In this document: positions 8,314 through 16,712 of the stretch, piece by piece
Position numbering within the stretch: position 1 is the first letter of the stretch
Layout of the letters: every line of letters starts with the position of its first letter
Assembly: GCF_000213255.1 (NCBI RefSeq)
Contig: NC_015520.1
Location: forward strand, 62,001-126,000
Direction of reading: 5' to 3'
Origin: Mahella australiensis 50-1 BON
GTDB taxonomy: Bacteria; Bacillota; Clostridia; Mahellales; Mahellaceae
DNA: 64,000 nucleotides
Notes under the pieces: model-generated
Database searches by the model: none
Told to the model about the DNA's origin: nothing
The model's input: the letters and a program-made list of their open reading frames with translations, nothing else
Translations under genes and position numbers: made by a program

Positions 8314-10973
8314 ATGCTTTTCCTCCCCATCGCCCGCATAACTTTCATGTTCTGGTTATACATGGCCTGTGAAAGCTTATCAATATCTTGGTCATTGCGC
8401 ACAGACATATTTTCGATATATAAAAGCGGCGCATTTTGCTGGTTTGTTACCGTGGCAGCTTTTACCGCAGCAGGTGCAGCAATATTAGGCTGCAATACCA
8501 TGGCTAATTTTTCCTGAAGCGCTGGTATGCTTTCATCTATGCCCTGCTGCAACATCTTCATGAGATTCGGCATCCATTCATCGGCATATCTGCCTGGCCC
8601 CTCTTTTGCCGGGCTGTGGAACCCGAGAAAGCGGGCTATGGTTCCTGCAACGTCTTTTGCCACATCCGCAACTTTGCCTATCATACTTTTTATACCGCCG
8701 ATTATATTATTGATAAGATTCTTGCCCCAATTCCAAGCATCGCCTACTATATTGAGCACCTTGCCTTTAGCGGTGTTAAACGGTTCTACTACAGCGTTCC
8801 ATATCTTGCTTGCCATGCCCTTTATCGTGTTCCATATGCTGTTCCAAATATTCGATATGCTTGTTTTTATGCCGTTTGCTGTATCCGTTACCTTTGTTTT
8901 AGCTGTGTTGAATATGCTTGTTATAGTGTTCTTTATGCCGTTCCATATGCGGCTAGCAGTATTCTTTATGCCGTTCCATATGTTAGACAAGAACGTAGTT
9001 ATGCCGTTCCAAATATTTGTAGCAGTATTTTTTACAGTGTTAAACGCTGTAGTAAAGAAGTCTGAAACCGCTGTCCATATGGCCGTAGCTGTTTCTTTTA
9101 TTCCGTTCCATAAATTTGTCAAGAGCTCTACTATAGAATTCCATATTTCTATAGCTGTCTCCTTTAACCAAGTGAACACATTGACAATGAAGTCCACCAG
9201 GTCTTGGAAATAATAATTGTGATTATACAGCCATTGAAAAGCGTTTATTATCAAATCGACAAACTCTTGAAACAATTGCGGAACTGTCTCTGTAACAAAT
9301 GTTACCGGGGCCATAATAACCGCCTTTATCCCTTCCCATATGACAGTTGCTGTTTCTTTTAACCCGTTCCAAATACCGCTTAACGTTGTTGTTATGCCAT
9401 TCCAAGCCGTAGAAAAGAACGTTGAAACGCCGTCCCATATCGTGCTAAAGAAGTTAACTATGCCGCCCCAAACGGAAGATGCAAATTCAGCTATGCTCTG
9501 CCATGTTTGTTTTAACCACGAAGATATCTTATCCCAGTTCTTGTAGATGAGAATCGCCGCTGTTACTATGCCTGCTATAGCTAGAACTGCTATCCCTATC
9601 GGGCCAGTCAGCGCGCTTAACACCACCTTAAAACCGCCTATTGCTCCTTTAGCCAGCCCGAATCCCTTCGATATCCCTTTTATACCTTTGCTGATAGCGC
9701 TAAAAGCTTCCATAAACTTGCCAACTGTTAATATAACCGGGCCTATTGCTGCTGCAAGGGCCAGCATCTTGAGTATCATATCTTGAGTTGCCGGAGATAA
9801 GTTGCTAAACCAATCTATCACCTTTGTTAGCCCGTCAACCAGCTTGTTAACGAACGGCAATAACTTCTCACCTATCGTTATAGCCAGCGTTTCAAGATTG
9901 GATTTCAGCGCCTCAATCTGTCCTTTTGTGCCTTGCATCTTGCTGCCTGCTACCTCTGCTGCCCCGCCGCTCTTGTTAACAGCTTCACTCATGTTATCCC
10001 ACTTATTAGCGCCTTCTATCAGCACTATATTTGCAGCTCTTATTGCATCGCTGCCGAATATAGTTGCCAGCGTGGCATTGCGCTGCTGGTCAGTCATTCC
10101 TCCCAGCTTACTGCTGAACAGATCTACAAGCTCCGGCAACGGTTTAAGCTGTCCATTAGCGTCATATACGTTTAGCCCATATTGCTTCATAGTTTTAGCC
10201 GCTTTGTCAGTCGGGCTAATCAGCGACATAAACATCGACTTCAAGCTAGTGCCAGCATCGCTGCCTGTTACGCCTGCATTTGCCATAAGCGATATCGCAG
10301 TTGTGAAATCTTCAATGCTTTGCCCCGCCATATTTGCAACGCTTGCGCCAGCTTGGAGAGCATATGCCATATCTGTTATTTCGCCTGCACTTGCATTAGC
10401 GCTGTTTGCGAGCAAGTCAGCAACTGTTATAGCCTTATCTCCGCTCAATCCGAAAGCGTTCAGCGCTTGGCCGACTATTGTAGCTGCCTCTGCATTGTCT
10501 ATCTGTGCTGCTGCAGATAGCTGCAGCGTGGCTTTTGCCGCTTTGAACGTATCATCTATCGAAAGACCTGCTTTAACGAGCTCTGTCATAGCTGCTGCTG
10601 CGTCTGTAGCAGATGTACCCGGTAGTGTTATGTCATTGCCTAGCTCTTTAGCAAGATCGCTCATACGCTTAAACTGCTCGCTTGTAGCCCCAGACACCGC
10701 CTTGAATGTGTTGCCCATGCTTTCGAAATCAGCCGCTGTCTTTACTGCCATGCCACCAGCCGCCACGAGCGGGGCGGTTACTGCTAACGACATCGTCTTG
10801 CCCGTCTTGGATAACGATTTACCCATGTTTTCAAACTTGCTGCTTACTGATTGTGTCTTTTTGTTTATATCGCTGTCAAGCTGCGCTATTTGAGCCTGCG
10901 CTTGCTTAATTCCGGCCGAAAGCTGGTCCAGCTTGACTGTTATATCAAAATATACATTGCCAAGGTCCGGCAT
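8310..10973 (-). CDS. Tail tape measure protein
   Basis: An 887-aa protein that sets tail length and is released during infection. Residues 1-60 are a coiled coil. Residues 60-330 match the TP901 tape-measure core (FESMGNTFKAVSGATSEQFK, with MANAGVTGSDAGTSLKSM later). About 400-480 hold hydrophobic segments (MILKMLALAAAIGPVILTVG). From about 490 to 770 there are degenerate Trp-rich repeats of roughly 11-20 residues (IWNGIKNTASRIWNGIKNT), visible in the DNA as repeated ttccatatg-like blocks between 8,800 and 9,450. At about 0.15 nm per residue the tail would be near 130 nm. It follows the tail chaperone genes directly. Confidence 0.93.
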   Translation of the reverse strand: MPDLGNVYFDITVKLDQLSAGIKQAQAQIAQLDSDINKKTQSVSSKFENMGKSLSKTGKTMSLAVTAPLVAAGGMAVKTAADFESMGNTFKAVSGATSEQFKRMSDLAKELGNDITLPGTSATDAAAAMTELVKAGLSIDDTFKAAKATLQLSAAAQIDNAEAATIVGQALNAFGLSGDKAITVADLLANSANASAGEITDMAYALQAGASVANMAGQSIEDFTTAISLMANAGVTGSDAGTSLKSMFMSLISPTDKAAKTMKQYGLNVYDANGQLKPLPELVDLFSSKLGGMTDQQRNATLATIFGSDAIRAANIVLIEGANKWDNMSEAVNKSGGAAEVAGSKMQGTKGQIEALKSNLETLAITIGEKLLPFVNKLVDGLTKVIDWFSNLSPATQDMILKMLALAAAIGPVILTVGKFMEAFSAISKGIKGISKGFGLAKGAIGGFKVVLSALTGPIGIAVLAIAGIVTAAILIYKNWDKISSWLKQTWQSIAEFASSVWGGIVNFFSTIWDGVSTFFSTAWNGITTTLSGIWNGLKETATVIWEGIKAVIMAPVTFVTETVPQLFQEFVDLIINAFQWLYNHNYYFQDLVDFIVNVFTWLKETAIEIWNSIVELLTNLWNGIKETATAIWTAVSDFFTTAFNTVKNTATNIWNGITTFLSNIWNGIKNTASRIWNGIKNTITSIFNTAKTKVTDTANGIKTSISNIWNSIWNTIKGMASKIWNAVVEPFNTAKGKVLNIVGDAWNWGKNLINNIIGGIKSMIGKVADVAKDVAGTIARFLGFHSPAKEGPGRYADEWMPNLMKMLQQGIDESIPALQEKLAMVLQPNIAAPAAVKAATVTNQQNAPLLYIENMSVRNDQDIDKLSQAMYNQNMKVMRAMGRKSI

Positions 10974-10988
10974 ATGCCCGCCCCCTCT

Positions 10989-11186
10989 CTACAATATGTT
11001 TTCTCCTACCCATTCAGCGTCTCTTTCTCCGTTTGCTTTTTTCTTTTCAAGCTCAACGAGATGAAGTGCCGCCGCCTCGTCTATCCAAAACCTGTGAATG
11101 CCTGTAAGCCCGGATAGATAACTTGACGGCGGCACACCCCAATATTTTGCTATTATGGCTAGCCGCTCAAACCCTTCACTCTTGCC
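10989..11186 (-). CDS. Frameshift extension of tail assembly chaperone (T domain)
   Basis: A 65-codon frame in the +1 register relative to the upstream chaperone gene has no ATG, GTG or TTG near its beginning. The frame is closed by TGA only about 65 bases before the upstream gene stops, so the reading frames overlap narrowly. It reads GKSEGFERLAIIAKYWGVPP, then SYLSGLTGIHRFWIDEAAAL, and ends in WVGENIL*. Such FW(I/V)DEA segments are typical of the T portion of siphophage G/GT chaperones. It lies exactly between the chaperone and the tape measure gene. It would be made as a 185-aa fusion by ribosomal frameshifting; a separate GTG start within it would give only 49 residues. Confidence 0.72.
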   Translation of the reverse strand, partial: GKSEGFERLAIIAKYWGVPPSSYLSGLTGIHRFWIDEAAALHLVELEKKKANGERDAEWVGENIL

Positions 11187-11547
11187 GAAACGATGACAGC
11201 CTCTCCAAATCTCCCATAGCGTAATTGAATATTTGCAGTTTTTGGTCGAATGTCATCGGTGTTATGCTCACAAATTCACCGTATGTCGGTTGTACCATCG
11301 CCTCCTTCACTACCTCATCTAGAATGGGTACTATGTCTTTGATTTGCAGTTCAATGCCAGTGTCTGTTTTGCCTTTGTTGTCTATAACCGGGTTGCCTAT
11401 GTTAAGCTCCAGCAAATATGGTGTCAAATCTACCATCTTTACCGCTATGGTTATTGTCTCGCCCGGCTTAAATCCCGATATTTCTATGATGTCTGGCTGT
11501 GCTAATTGTTTTAATTCTTCAAGAGAAATTGGCCTCTTATCGTTCAT
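11176..11547 (-). CDS. Tail assembly chaperone (gpG-like)
   Basis: A 123-aa soluble protein encoded between the major tail protein and the tape measure gene, the position of the G chaperone. It starts MNDKRPISLEELKQL, has a beta-rich centre (GETITIAVKMVDLTPYLLEL) and ends FNYAMGDLERLSSFRQE. It would coat the tape measure during tail assembly. The last bases overlap the +1-frame extension described separately, so two products, G and GT, are expected from this gene. Confidence 0.8.
   Translation of the reverse strand: MNDKRPISLEELKQLAQPDIIEISGFKPGETITIAVKMVDLTPYLLELNIGNPVIDNKGKTDTGIELQIKDIVPILDEVVKEAMVQPTYGEFVSITPMTFDQKLQIFNYAMGDLERLSSFRQE
11185..11190 (-). other. Candidate +1 frameshift site (UUU CGG) in tail chaperone mRNA
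   Basis: Reading the minus strand in the chaperone frame gives TCG TTT CGG CAA GAG TGA. A slip of tRNA-Phe from UUU to UUC, with the rare Arg codon CGG waiting in the A site, moves into the extension frame as TTC GGC AAG AGT. The motif resembles the UUU-CGN +1 site known from influenza PA-X. Other slip points between about 11,178 and 11,240, including a -2 slip at ATGGGAG, remain possible. Confidence 0.4.
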
Positions 11548-11555
11548 AATTCACC

Positions 11556-12158
11556 TCATTGCAGCTCTTGTGCTAGCGCTGTTACAAATTCTTTTTTATA
11601 CACCCCGCCAGCGACCGACGGGTTTTCCTGCGCCCATATGTTTATTTCCGGTGTAGCCCACTCTGAATCGCTGTGAGTTACGTCGCCTACGACTCCTTTG
11701 CAATACGGGAAACTGTATTTAACAAAGCCCTCCAATACTGCATGTGAGTCAAAGCTCCTTACATATACCTCTGACTTGAACACTGGCTTATTTTGCTGCT
11801 CTTCTATTGTCGGCATCTCCCAGCCGATTATCTGCGGGTTCTCTGGGTCCGTAGTATCCTCTATCAATGTTCCGCCCATGATAAGCACTAGTGCTTGCGC
11901 ATCGAACCGCGCGTCGGTTAGTGTAAGATTGACACCAACCACCGTATCGTCATCCTTTGCGTAGACCAGCAGCTTATCACCGCCGCGAAGCTCGCTTGTT
12001 TCGCCTTCGACAACTTCATTCTCAACGCCTATCTCCTGTGACGTCTTTATGCCATAGCTTACAGCATCTACCTTGTCAGTACCGTCAGCATTAATCGGCG
12101 TAATCACCATTCCTGCAACGCCGCGCAAATACCCTCTTTTAGTTTGTGTTGCCGCCAT
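11556..12158 (-). CDS. Major tail (tube) protein
   Basis: A 200-aa protein with the pattern of siphophage major tail proteins: an N-terminal RGYLRGVAGMVITPINADG, a GETSELRGGDKLLVYAKDDD loop region, TLTDARFDAQALVLIMGGTL and a C-terminal KEFVTALAQELQ. It would stack as hexamers to build the tail tube. It lies directly before the chaperone gene and after the tail-completion genes. The ATG overlaps the previous small gene by 20 bases. Confidence 0.85.
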   Translation of the reverse strand: MAATQTKRGYLRGVAGMVITPINADGTDKVDAVSYGIKTSQEIGVENEVVEGETSELRGGDKLLVYAKDDDTVVGVNLTLTDARFDAQALVLIMGGTLIEDTTDPENPQIIGWEMPTIEEQQNKPVFKSEVYVRSFDSHAVLEGFVKYSFPYCKGVVGDVTHSDSEWATPEINIWAQENPSVAGGVYKKEFVTALAQELQ

Positions 12159-12306
12159 CGTTTATTACCTCTCTTTCTTTTTCTATATATCCAAGCTTCT
12201 TAACCGCTTTGATGACCTTTGCCGGGAGCTCCGGCACATCCTCTCCTGCCTTTAGCCTGTAATATTGATTGCCGTCTTTGATGATTATGTTTGTATTAGC
12301 CTTCAT
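12139..12306 (-). CDS. Small phage protein before the major tail gene (55 aa)
   Basis: I place the start at the ATG at 12306, eight bases after AAAGGAG; a more upstream in-frame ATG sits before that ribosome site. The protein reads MKANTNIIIKDGNQYYRLKA, then VPELPAKVIKAVKKLGYIEK, a short beta hairpin followed by a helix. It is charged and soluble. It overlaps the major tail gene start. Similar 50-60-aa proteins occur at this position in many siphophages, without known function. Confidence 0.62.
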   Translation of the reverse strand: MKANTNIIIKDGNQYYRLKAGEDVPELPAKVIKAVKKLGYIEKEREVINDGGNTN

Positions 12307-12310
12307 CCAG

Positions 12311-12697
12311 TCAGCTCCTTTCATTTAATACTCCAGCCGCAAAATATATCAGCCTGACTATTAACCCACGTTCATCTTCTGTATAATCTGCTCCGCCCGG
12401 CACCCATCTCGTATAATACTTATTGCCAGTGCTGTCTGCTATATATTTTTCATTTAGGGCAGCTATAACCTTTTGCTCCAATACGTCAAGTGTCTTAAAG
12501 CTTGTCGGCTCTCCGTATATGCGCACTTCTATGTTGTTTTCGCCAGCGAATGATATTGTTGTGCTTGCACGCTGCGACGCCATCTTGACGGTGACGTATG
12601 GGGCCCTGGCCTTGGCCGGTGCCATATATGCCTCGTATATTCGGCCTCCAAACTCCGGTATTGTTGCTAGCTGTCTGTTTATAGCTTCTCGTATCAT
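12311..12697 (-). CDS. Tail terminator/completion protein (gpU-like)
   Basis: A 128-aa protein starting at an ATG in an ATGA overlap with the previous stop. It begins with a helix (MIREAINRQLATIPEFGGRI), followed by a strand-rich part (APYVTVKMASQRAS, NNIEVRIYGEPTS), another helix (LDVLEQKVIAALNEKY) and a final strand (RGLIVRLIYFAAG). This alpha/beta order, together with the position between the HK97 gp10-like gene and the major tail gene, fits the tail terminator that caps the tube at the head side. The family is inferred from position and fold pattern. Confidence 0.65.
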   Translation of the reverse strand: MIREAINRQLATIPEFGGRIYEAYMAPAKARAPYVTVKMASQRASTTISFAGENNIEVRIYGEPTSFKTLDVLEQKVIAALNEKYIADSTGNKYYTRWVPGGADYTEDERGLIVRLIYFAAGVLNERS

Positions 12698-13026
12698 TTC
12701 CACAAGTCCTCGAAATCTTTATATATTCGTTCGGCATTGGCCTCGCCTGTCGGCTTCAATATAGCATATTTCCCATCATGCGCAAGCTCTAGATATACGC
12801 CGTATTCCATTGTGTGTGCCAGCCGGATAGTTATTTCGTCTTTTTCTATAAGCGGTATGCCCTTGAGTCCTTGCCTTGCGTGTCCTGTTCTGTCGTGCCA
12901 CGGAGCTTTCTCTTTCATCTCTGCCTCCAAAGTACCAGCCCAGTCCTGTCCTAATGCCAGAGACGCGGCTATTAGCCTATCGACATACGCCTCGATGTTT
13001 TTGTTTACCTTTTCAGAACCAGCCAT
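12694..13026 (-). CDS. HK97 gp10-like head-tail joining protein
   Basis: A 110-aa protein with the layout of the HK97 gp10 family: an N-terminal helix (VNKNIEAYVDRLIAASLALG), EMKEKAPWHDRTGHARQGLK, and a short strand AHTMEYGVYLELAHDGKYAI, followed by KPTGEANAERIYKDF. The APWxDRTGxAR and YGxYLELA motifs are the family hallmarks. It connects head and tail during assembly. Neighbouring head-closure and tail-terminator genes agree with the call. Confidence 0.85.
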   Translation of the reverse strand: MAGSEKVNKNIEAYVDRLIAASLALGQDWAGTLEAEMKEKAPWHDRTGHARQGLKGIPLIEKDEITIRLAHTMEYGVYLELAHDGKYAILKPTGEANAERIYKDFEDLWK

Positions 13027-13403
13027 TATAGCATCACCTCAGCTTCCGCATGGATTGCATATGCCTGATCATGCCACTTTCTATAAATCACGCCCACTAC
13101 CTTGAATGTCTGACCATTGACTATAAACGTATCCTCAACATCGCTTCCTACCCTGATGTCAGCCTCCGGCGGCGCTATCAGTGTCCAAGAAGCACGCACC
13201 AGTCCACCCGCTTCATCGCGCACCATTTGTGGCTTTGCTGCAGAAGGGACGAGGCGGCCGCTAAACGGCGGTAATGTGATCTCTACCTTCTTGCGGCCAC
13301 CATTCTCATCTTCGATATATTCAGTGCGATGTATGCTAATTTTGCTTGGGTTCTCTGCAATAAGATTATTCGTAGCGGCTATCATGGCATCAATAGCATC
13401 CAT
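13026..13403 (-). CDS. Head closure/head-tail adaptor protein
   Basis: I prefer the ATG at 13403 (MDAIDAMIAATNNL), which has GGTGGTG upstream; a TTG 33 bases earlier would also be in frame. The 125-aa product has an N-terminal helix and then a beta barrel pattern: KISIHRTEYIEDENGGRKKV, PPFSGRLVPSAA, VEDTFIVNGQTFKVVGVIYR. This is the usual pattern of siphophage head-closure proteins, which plug the connector after packaging. It overlaps the connector gene by 14 bases. Confidence 0.7.
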   Translation of the reverse strand: MDAIDAMIAATNNLIAENPSKISIHRTEYIEDENGGRKKVEITLPPFSGRLVPSAAKPQMVRDEAGGLVRASWTLIAPPEADIRVGSDVEDTFIVNGQTFKVVGVIYRKWHDQAYAIHAEAEVML

Positions 13404-13761
13404 CGCTTTCACCACCCAGTACATCGGGCGGCTCAAAGGCCATCACACGCGACCTGCTCCCTGCCATTCGTGCATACACCGATGACATCTGCAAGCAGTG
13501 ATCGCGATATGCTTCTAATGATACGAACTTATGCCGCTCGTCACCAGCACTATTCTCCTCTAGCCCACCTCTCTCGCTCATTGCCCTAGCTGCTTTCCTG
13601 AACCAAGCCTCCGAAGCAGCCGAATAGATATCCGCTGCTTCGGATAAAATATCATCCAATTCGACCTCAGTAAAACGAGTATCTGTATCGGTGCCTCCGT
13701 TTGGTATTATCTCATCGATATACAAGCGCAATTTACTGCGCAAATCGGCAGTCGGCGTCAT
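13390..13761 (-). CDS. Head-tail connector (gp6-like adaptor)
   Basis: A 123-aa mostly helical protein directly after the major capsid gene. It reads LRSKLRLYIDEIIPNGGTDT, RFTEVELDDILSEAADIYSA and a C-terminal helix DHCLQMSSVYARMAGS. The first helices with a TDTRFT(D/E)xEL-type turn are typical of gp6-like connectors, which form the ring beneath the portal. No other candidate connector occurs in the cluster. Confidence 0.72.
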   Translation of the reverse strand: MTPTADLRSKLRLYIDEIIPNGGTDTDTRFTEVELDDILSEAADIYSAASEAWFRKAARAMSERGGLEENSAGDERHKFVSLEAYRDHCLQMSSVYARMAGSRSRVMAFEPPDVLGGESDGCY

Positions 13762-13781
13762 TTACACACATCTCACTTTCG

Positions 13782-14834
13782 TTAAGCTGTCGGTAACGTT
13801 ACTTCTTCAACAGCATCAGCCGGTGAAGCGTACACACCGCGCATAGCATAAGCCGCTATAGGTGCTCTGGTTAACCTTGTTATATCAGGTTGGCCATTTT
13901 CAACAACTAGATCTTGCTTTATAAGCTCTATGAAATACCGGCTCGGATCGATTAGATAAACTTTATCAGCCGGTACACCGTCATAGGTGTACGTTTTATC
14001 TCCAACCGTTACGCTCCAGCCATCATAGAATATCATAGTGGTTATTTGCCCTAATGCTGGATACTCAGTCCCGTTTATGACCATCCTGGACATAGCATCG
14101 GTTAAATCTACCTGGTTTGCAGAATGTGCAAGCAACACTGTAGGCTTCCGCACCGCATTCGTTGTTTTGTTTTTGTCCTGAGCAGCATGTTTTAGGCCAT
14201 TTCTTATAGTGGCGCGCAATTTCTCTAAATAGCTCAGAGAAGCATCGGTTACCGCTGCGGTCTTGTTCTTAGCCGCATACGTGTAAGTGAATATCGGCGA
14301 TAGGTGGATATGGTTCAGAAGTGCATTGTAAGCCTCGCCCAACGCCTGATTAAATTGATCCAACCGCCAAGTCTCATCAAACGCTTCCGTCTCGATGGTA
14401 TAACCGTCAAATCCTGCCGCATACACAACTATAGGCACACCGTCACCGGTAACCATTACACGGCTGCCGAATTTAACCTCTTCTCCTTCAAGATGTTCCA
14501 GGAATACCGCTCTGGCCTGACTAAACTCCGCAATCGGTACCAGCCTAGGGAATCGTGGATTGCTCAGTCTGCGATATAGTGGCGTATAAAGCAGTGGCAC
14601 CTGTTCACGACCAAAGTTTACATCTAAAGTAACCTTCTTTAGTATGTTCTCTACATCTTCAGGCGACGTCAGCATCTCACCAATAGGCTTATTAAGCTGC
14701 ATAAGCTCCATCTCACCATTGACGATTTTTTTCTCAACAGTGCCCCGCCTGCCGTTATACTCATATTCCAATGTTTCGGTTATTGTCTGTTTCCTGCGTT
14801 CTTCCAACACACTTTTAGCATCTAATATACGCAT
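13782..14834 (-). CDS. Major capsid protein (phage capsid E-like)
   Basis: A 350-aa protein preceded by AAAGGAGG. It reads LNKPIGEMLTSPEDVENILK, PLLYTPLYRRLSNPRFPRLV, VMVTGDGVPIVVYAAGFDGY and a C-terminal RAPIAAYAMRGVYASPADAV. The pattern and size match the phage major capsid protein E family, which has the HK97 fold. It sits between the DUF2190 decoration-type gene and the connector. No N-terminal delta domain of a HK97-type scaffold is evident; the scaffold appears to be supplied by the protease-scaffold gene upstream. Confidence 0.82.
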   Translation of the reverse strand: MRILDAKSVLEERRKQTITETLEYEYNGRRGTVEKKIVNGEMELMQLNKPIGEMLTSPEDVENILKKVTLDVNFGREQVPLLYTPLYRRLSNPRFPRLVPIAEFSQARAVFLEHLEGEEVKFGSRVMVTGDGVPIVVYAAGFDGYTIETEAFDETWRLDQFNQALGEAYNALLNHIHLSPIFTYTYAAKNKTAAVTDASLSYLEKLRATIRNGLKHAAQDKNKTTNAVRKPTVLLAHSANQVDLTDAMSRMVINGTEYPALGQITTMIFYDGWSVTVGDKTYTYDGVPADKVYLIDPSRYFIELIKQDLVVENGQPDITRLTRAPIAAYAMRGVYASPADAVEEVTLPTA

Positions 14835-14849
14835 AATCTATTACCTCCT

Positions 14850-15188
14850 TTATGCTTGTGGAGCTAATATAAACCATACAACGCCATTAGCATCGCTAGC
14901 CTGCGTTGCACGTCCTACTAACCGGTTAGCTCCTGCCCCGTCAGTATTTGTTAAAACTTTCTCTGTAGCATCAAAATACACAGCATCCCCTACTTTAAAA
15001 GTAACACCTGCGGCCACCTGATTAGTTTCATATTCGGCCTGTTCAATGTCCAACACGACCTGTTCACCGCCAGCTGCCGATTCCAGCGCCAGTCCAAATA
15101 TGTTGTTTATTAAAACAAACTCCCCTTGAGCAACCGTTTCAGGCGACGTTGCTTTTATACTTTTGCCATTAGATACTTTTCTAGCCAT
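14850..15188 (-). CDS. DUF2190 capsid decoration/stabilising protein
   Basis: A 112-aa all-beta protein with the DUF2190 pattern: TVAQGEFVLINNIFGLALES, AAGVTFKVGDAVYFDATEKV and a final GVVWFILAPQA. Proteins of this family act as capsid cement or decoration (lambda gpD role). The order here, protease-scaffold, DUF2190, major capsid, is common. AAGGAGG lies just upstream of the ATG. Confidence 0.85.
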   Translation of the reverse strand: MARKVSNGKSIKATSPETVAQGEFVLINNIFGLALESAAGGEQVVLDIEQAEYETNQVAAGVTFKVGDAVYFDATEKVLTNTDGAGANRLVGRATQASDANGVVWFILAPQA

Positions 15189-15201
15189 TATTCATACCTC
15201 C

Positions 15202-16656
15202 TTATATCCTTGCTTTGACTATTGTCATACCGCTATCAGCGGATTTGTCGTTGATTACCGGACGTATCACATCCTGTTTGAATATACCAGTCATAGCCTG
15301 CTTTATGTCATCCTGAGTCAGCATCTCACCGACTGCCTTTTTGACCGTCTCCTCATCGGCATCATCCGGTACATTAAGCATCCTCTTGACCAATGGCCTT
15401 GCAGCTTCAACTGTTACCATTTCACCTATGACTTTATCGATTATGGCCTCTCTTCTGGCCTTTACCATTTGATCCTGAACTTCTCTAGCTTCTTTGACAG
15501 CCTTAATAAGATCATCGGTCTTGGCATCTTTAAGATTGAACATAGCTGCTATCTCACCGATAGCCTTGGTAGCAGCTTGCAAGCTCTCCCAAGCAACACT
15601 ATCAACCTCATTTGCCATACTGTCTAACGACCAGCCCATCTCACCTGCTATTTGTCCTGGTGTAACACCTAATTCCTTTAACTTCGCTAAAGTCTCCTGT
15701 AAAGTCATTCTCGCACCTCCGCTTATTGTTATTGGCTCTGATATAAAATCCGCCATTTCCCCAATGGCCACAATAGACGTAGGCATCCCAGCCCTGTCTA
15801 AAGGCGTCCAATCAATGGACAGCAGCTGATAATCAACCACCTGTGTCTCTCCGGCAGCCTGCTGCAACGTGGGCATGCCATATATACTAACCTGCTTGAC
15901 TCTGCCAGCTCTTATCCAACGCTTTAAATCCTTGGCCGCAGCATCTATAACACCGCGTATATATGCTTTCCCGTCTTTATACAAAGCGCCTACCCAATGT
16001 GTAACTGGTGTTGGGAAAGTATGATCTACATCCTCGGGCTTTTGATGTCCGAGAAAGCCAGTTGCCGTCTTTAGCGCTACTTCTCCAGCTATTTTTTGTA
16101 TCACCTGCGGCGTATAATTCCACCCGCGTTTTGATTTGCCAGCTGGTATCTCGACCACGACTTCTAATGGGTCATCATCGCCGCTTTTCAAGGCCTCTAA
16201 GTTCGCCCCTGGCGCCAAGGGCACATCGTTGACAGCTATTTCACTTGATATAGTTGCGGCTATTTCAGCCATCTCACCCAGCGCATCTGGTATGGGCAGT
16301 TCAAGCTGCTCATAATGCCTGCGCAAATGCTGCTTGGCTTCGGCTATCTGCTCGGATGTCAAGTTCGGTTCAGTTCTAGCTCCAGCCAACGCCTGAGCTG
16401 CAGCAATAACACCCCCACGATTTAATACCAGTGTCCCGTCTTGCTGAATTTCGTGGTGCGGCCCCCAGCAATCTGCTTGCGTTAAGTCATCATTAATAGC
16501 CGCCTTTACCACAGCATACATTTCCCTTATTGCTTCCCTTGTGCCGGCCGCATCCTCATCAAGCCCTGCCTTAAGCCTCTGCCATATTGCTGATTTATCT
16601 ACGTCGCTCCATGCTTTGTTTGATATTTTGGTATTGTCAATCTTAAACGGCATCAT
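15202..16656 (-). CDS. Prohead protease-scaffold fusion protein
   Basis: A 484-aa protein combining two parts. Residues 1-130 are helical. Residues 135-310 read as a prohead protease (HK97/S78-like): EVVVEIPAGKSKRGWNYTPQ, TGFLGHQKPEDVDHTF and AGRVKQVSIYGMPTL. The likely active-site His is in GHQ or DHT, and the likely Ser is in QVSIYG. Residues 315-470 are a charged helical scaffold (TLAKLKELGVTPGQIAGEMG, VKEAREVQDQMVKARREAII). Fusion of maturation protease and scaffold in one frame occurs in several phages. The ATG pair at 16656/16653 is preceded by AGGAGGTG; either could be used. Confidence 0.75.
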   Translation of the reverse strand: MMPFKIDNTKISNKAWSDVDKSAIWQRLKAGLDEDAAGTREAIREMYAVVKAAINDDLTQADCWGPHHEIQQDGTLVLNRGGVIAAAQALAGARTEPNLTSEQIAEAKQHLRRHYEQLELPIPDALGEMAEIAATISSEIAVNDVPLAPGANLEALKSGDDDPLEVVVEIPAGKSKRGWNYTPQVIQKIAGEVALKTATGFLGHQKPEDVDHTFPTPVTHWVGALYKDGKAYIRGVIDAAAKDLKRWIRAGRVKQVSIYGMPTLQQAAGETQVVDYQLLSIDWTPLDRAGMPTSIVAIGEMADFISEPITISGGARMTLQETLAKLKELGVTPGQIAGEMGWSLDSMANEVDSVAWESLQAATKAIGEIAAMFNLKDAKTDDLIKAVKEAREVQDQMVKARREAIIDKVIGEMVTVEAARPLVKRMLNVPDDADEETVKKAVGEMLTQDDIKQAMTGIFKQDVIRPVINDKSADSGMTIVKARI

Positions 16657-16684
16657 ATCACCTCCTCAAAAATGGCATAAAAAT

Positions 16685-16712
16685 ACCGCCTCAACTTTTA
16701 AGTCTTGGCGGT
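16685..16712 (-). terminator. Hairpin with T-run between small head-operon genes
   Basis: On the minus strand ACCGCC and GGCGGT (16685-16690 and 16707-16712) form a 6-bp stem. An inner ACTT/AAGT pairing lies in the loop and ATTTTTATG follows immediately. It lies just after the stop of the 64-aa gene and before the protease-scaffold gene. It may attenuate transcription or mark an end of a transcript. The trailing bases ATTTTTATGCCA are the same as those after the hairpin at 936-974. Confidence 0.45.

Noticed and set aside
8527-10893. Long plus-strand frames, up to 363 codons, opposite the tape measure gene
   Set aside because: Low-complexity mirror of a repetitive gene, no ribosome sites; the minus strand has a clear tape measure protein.
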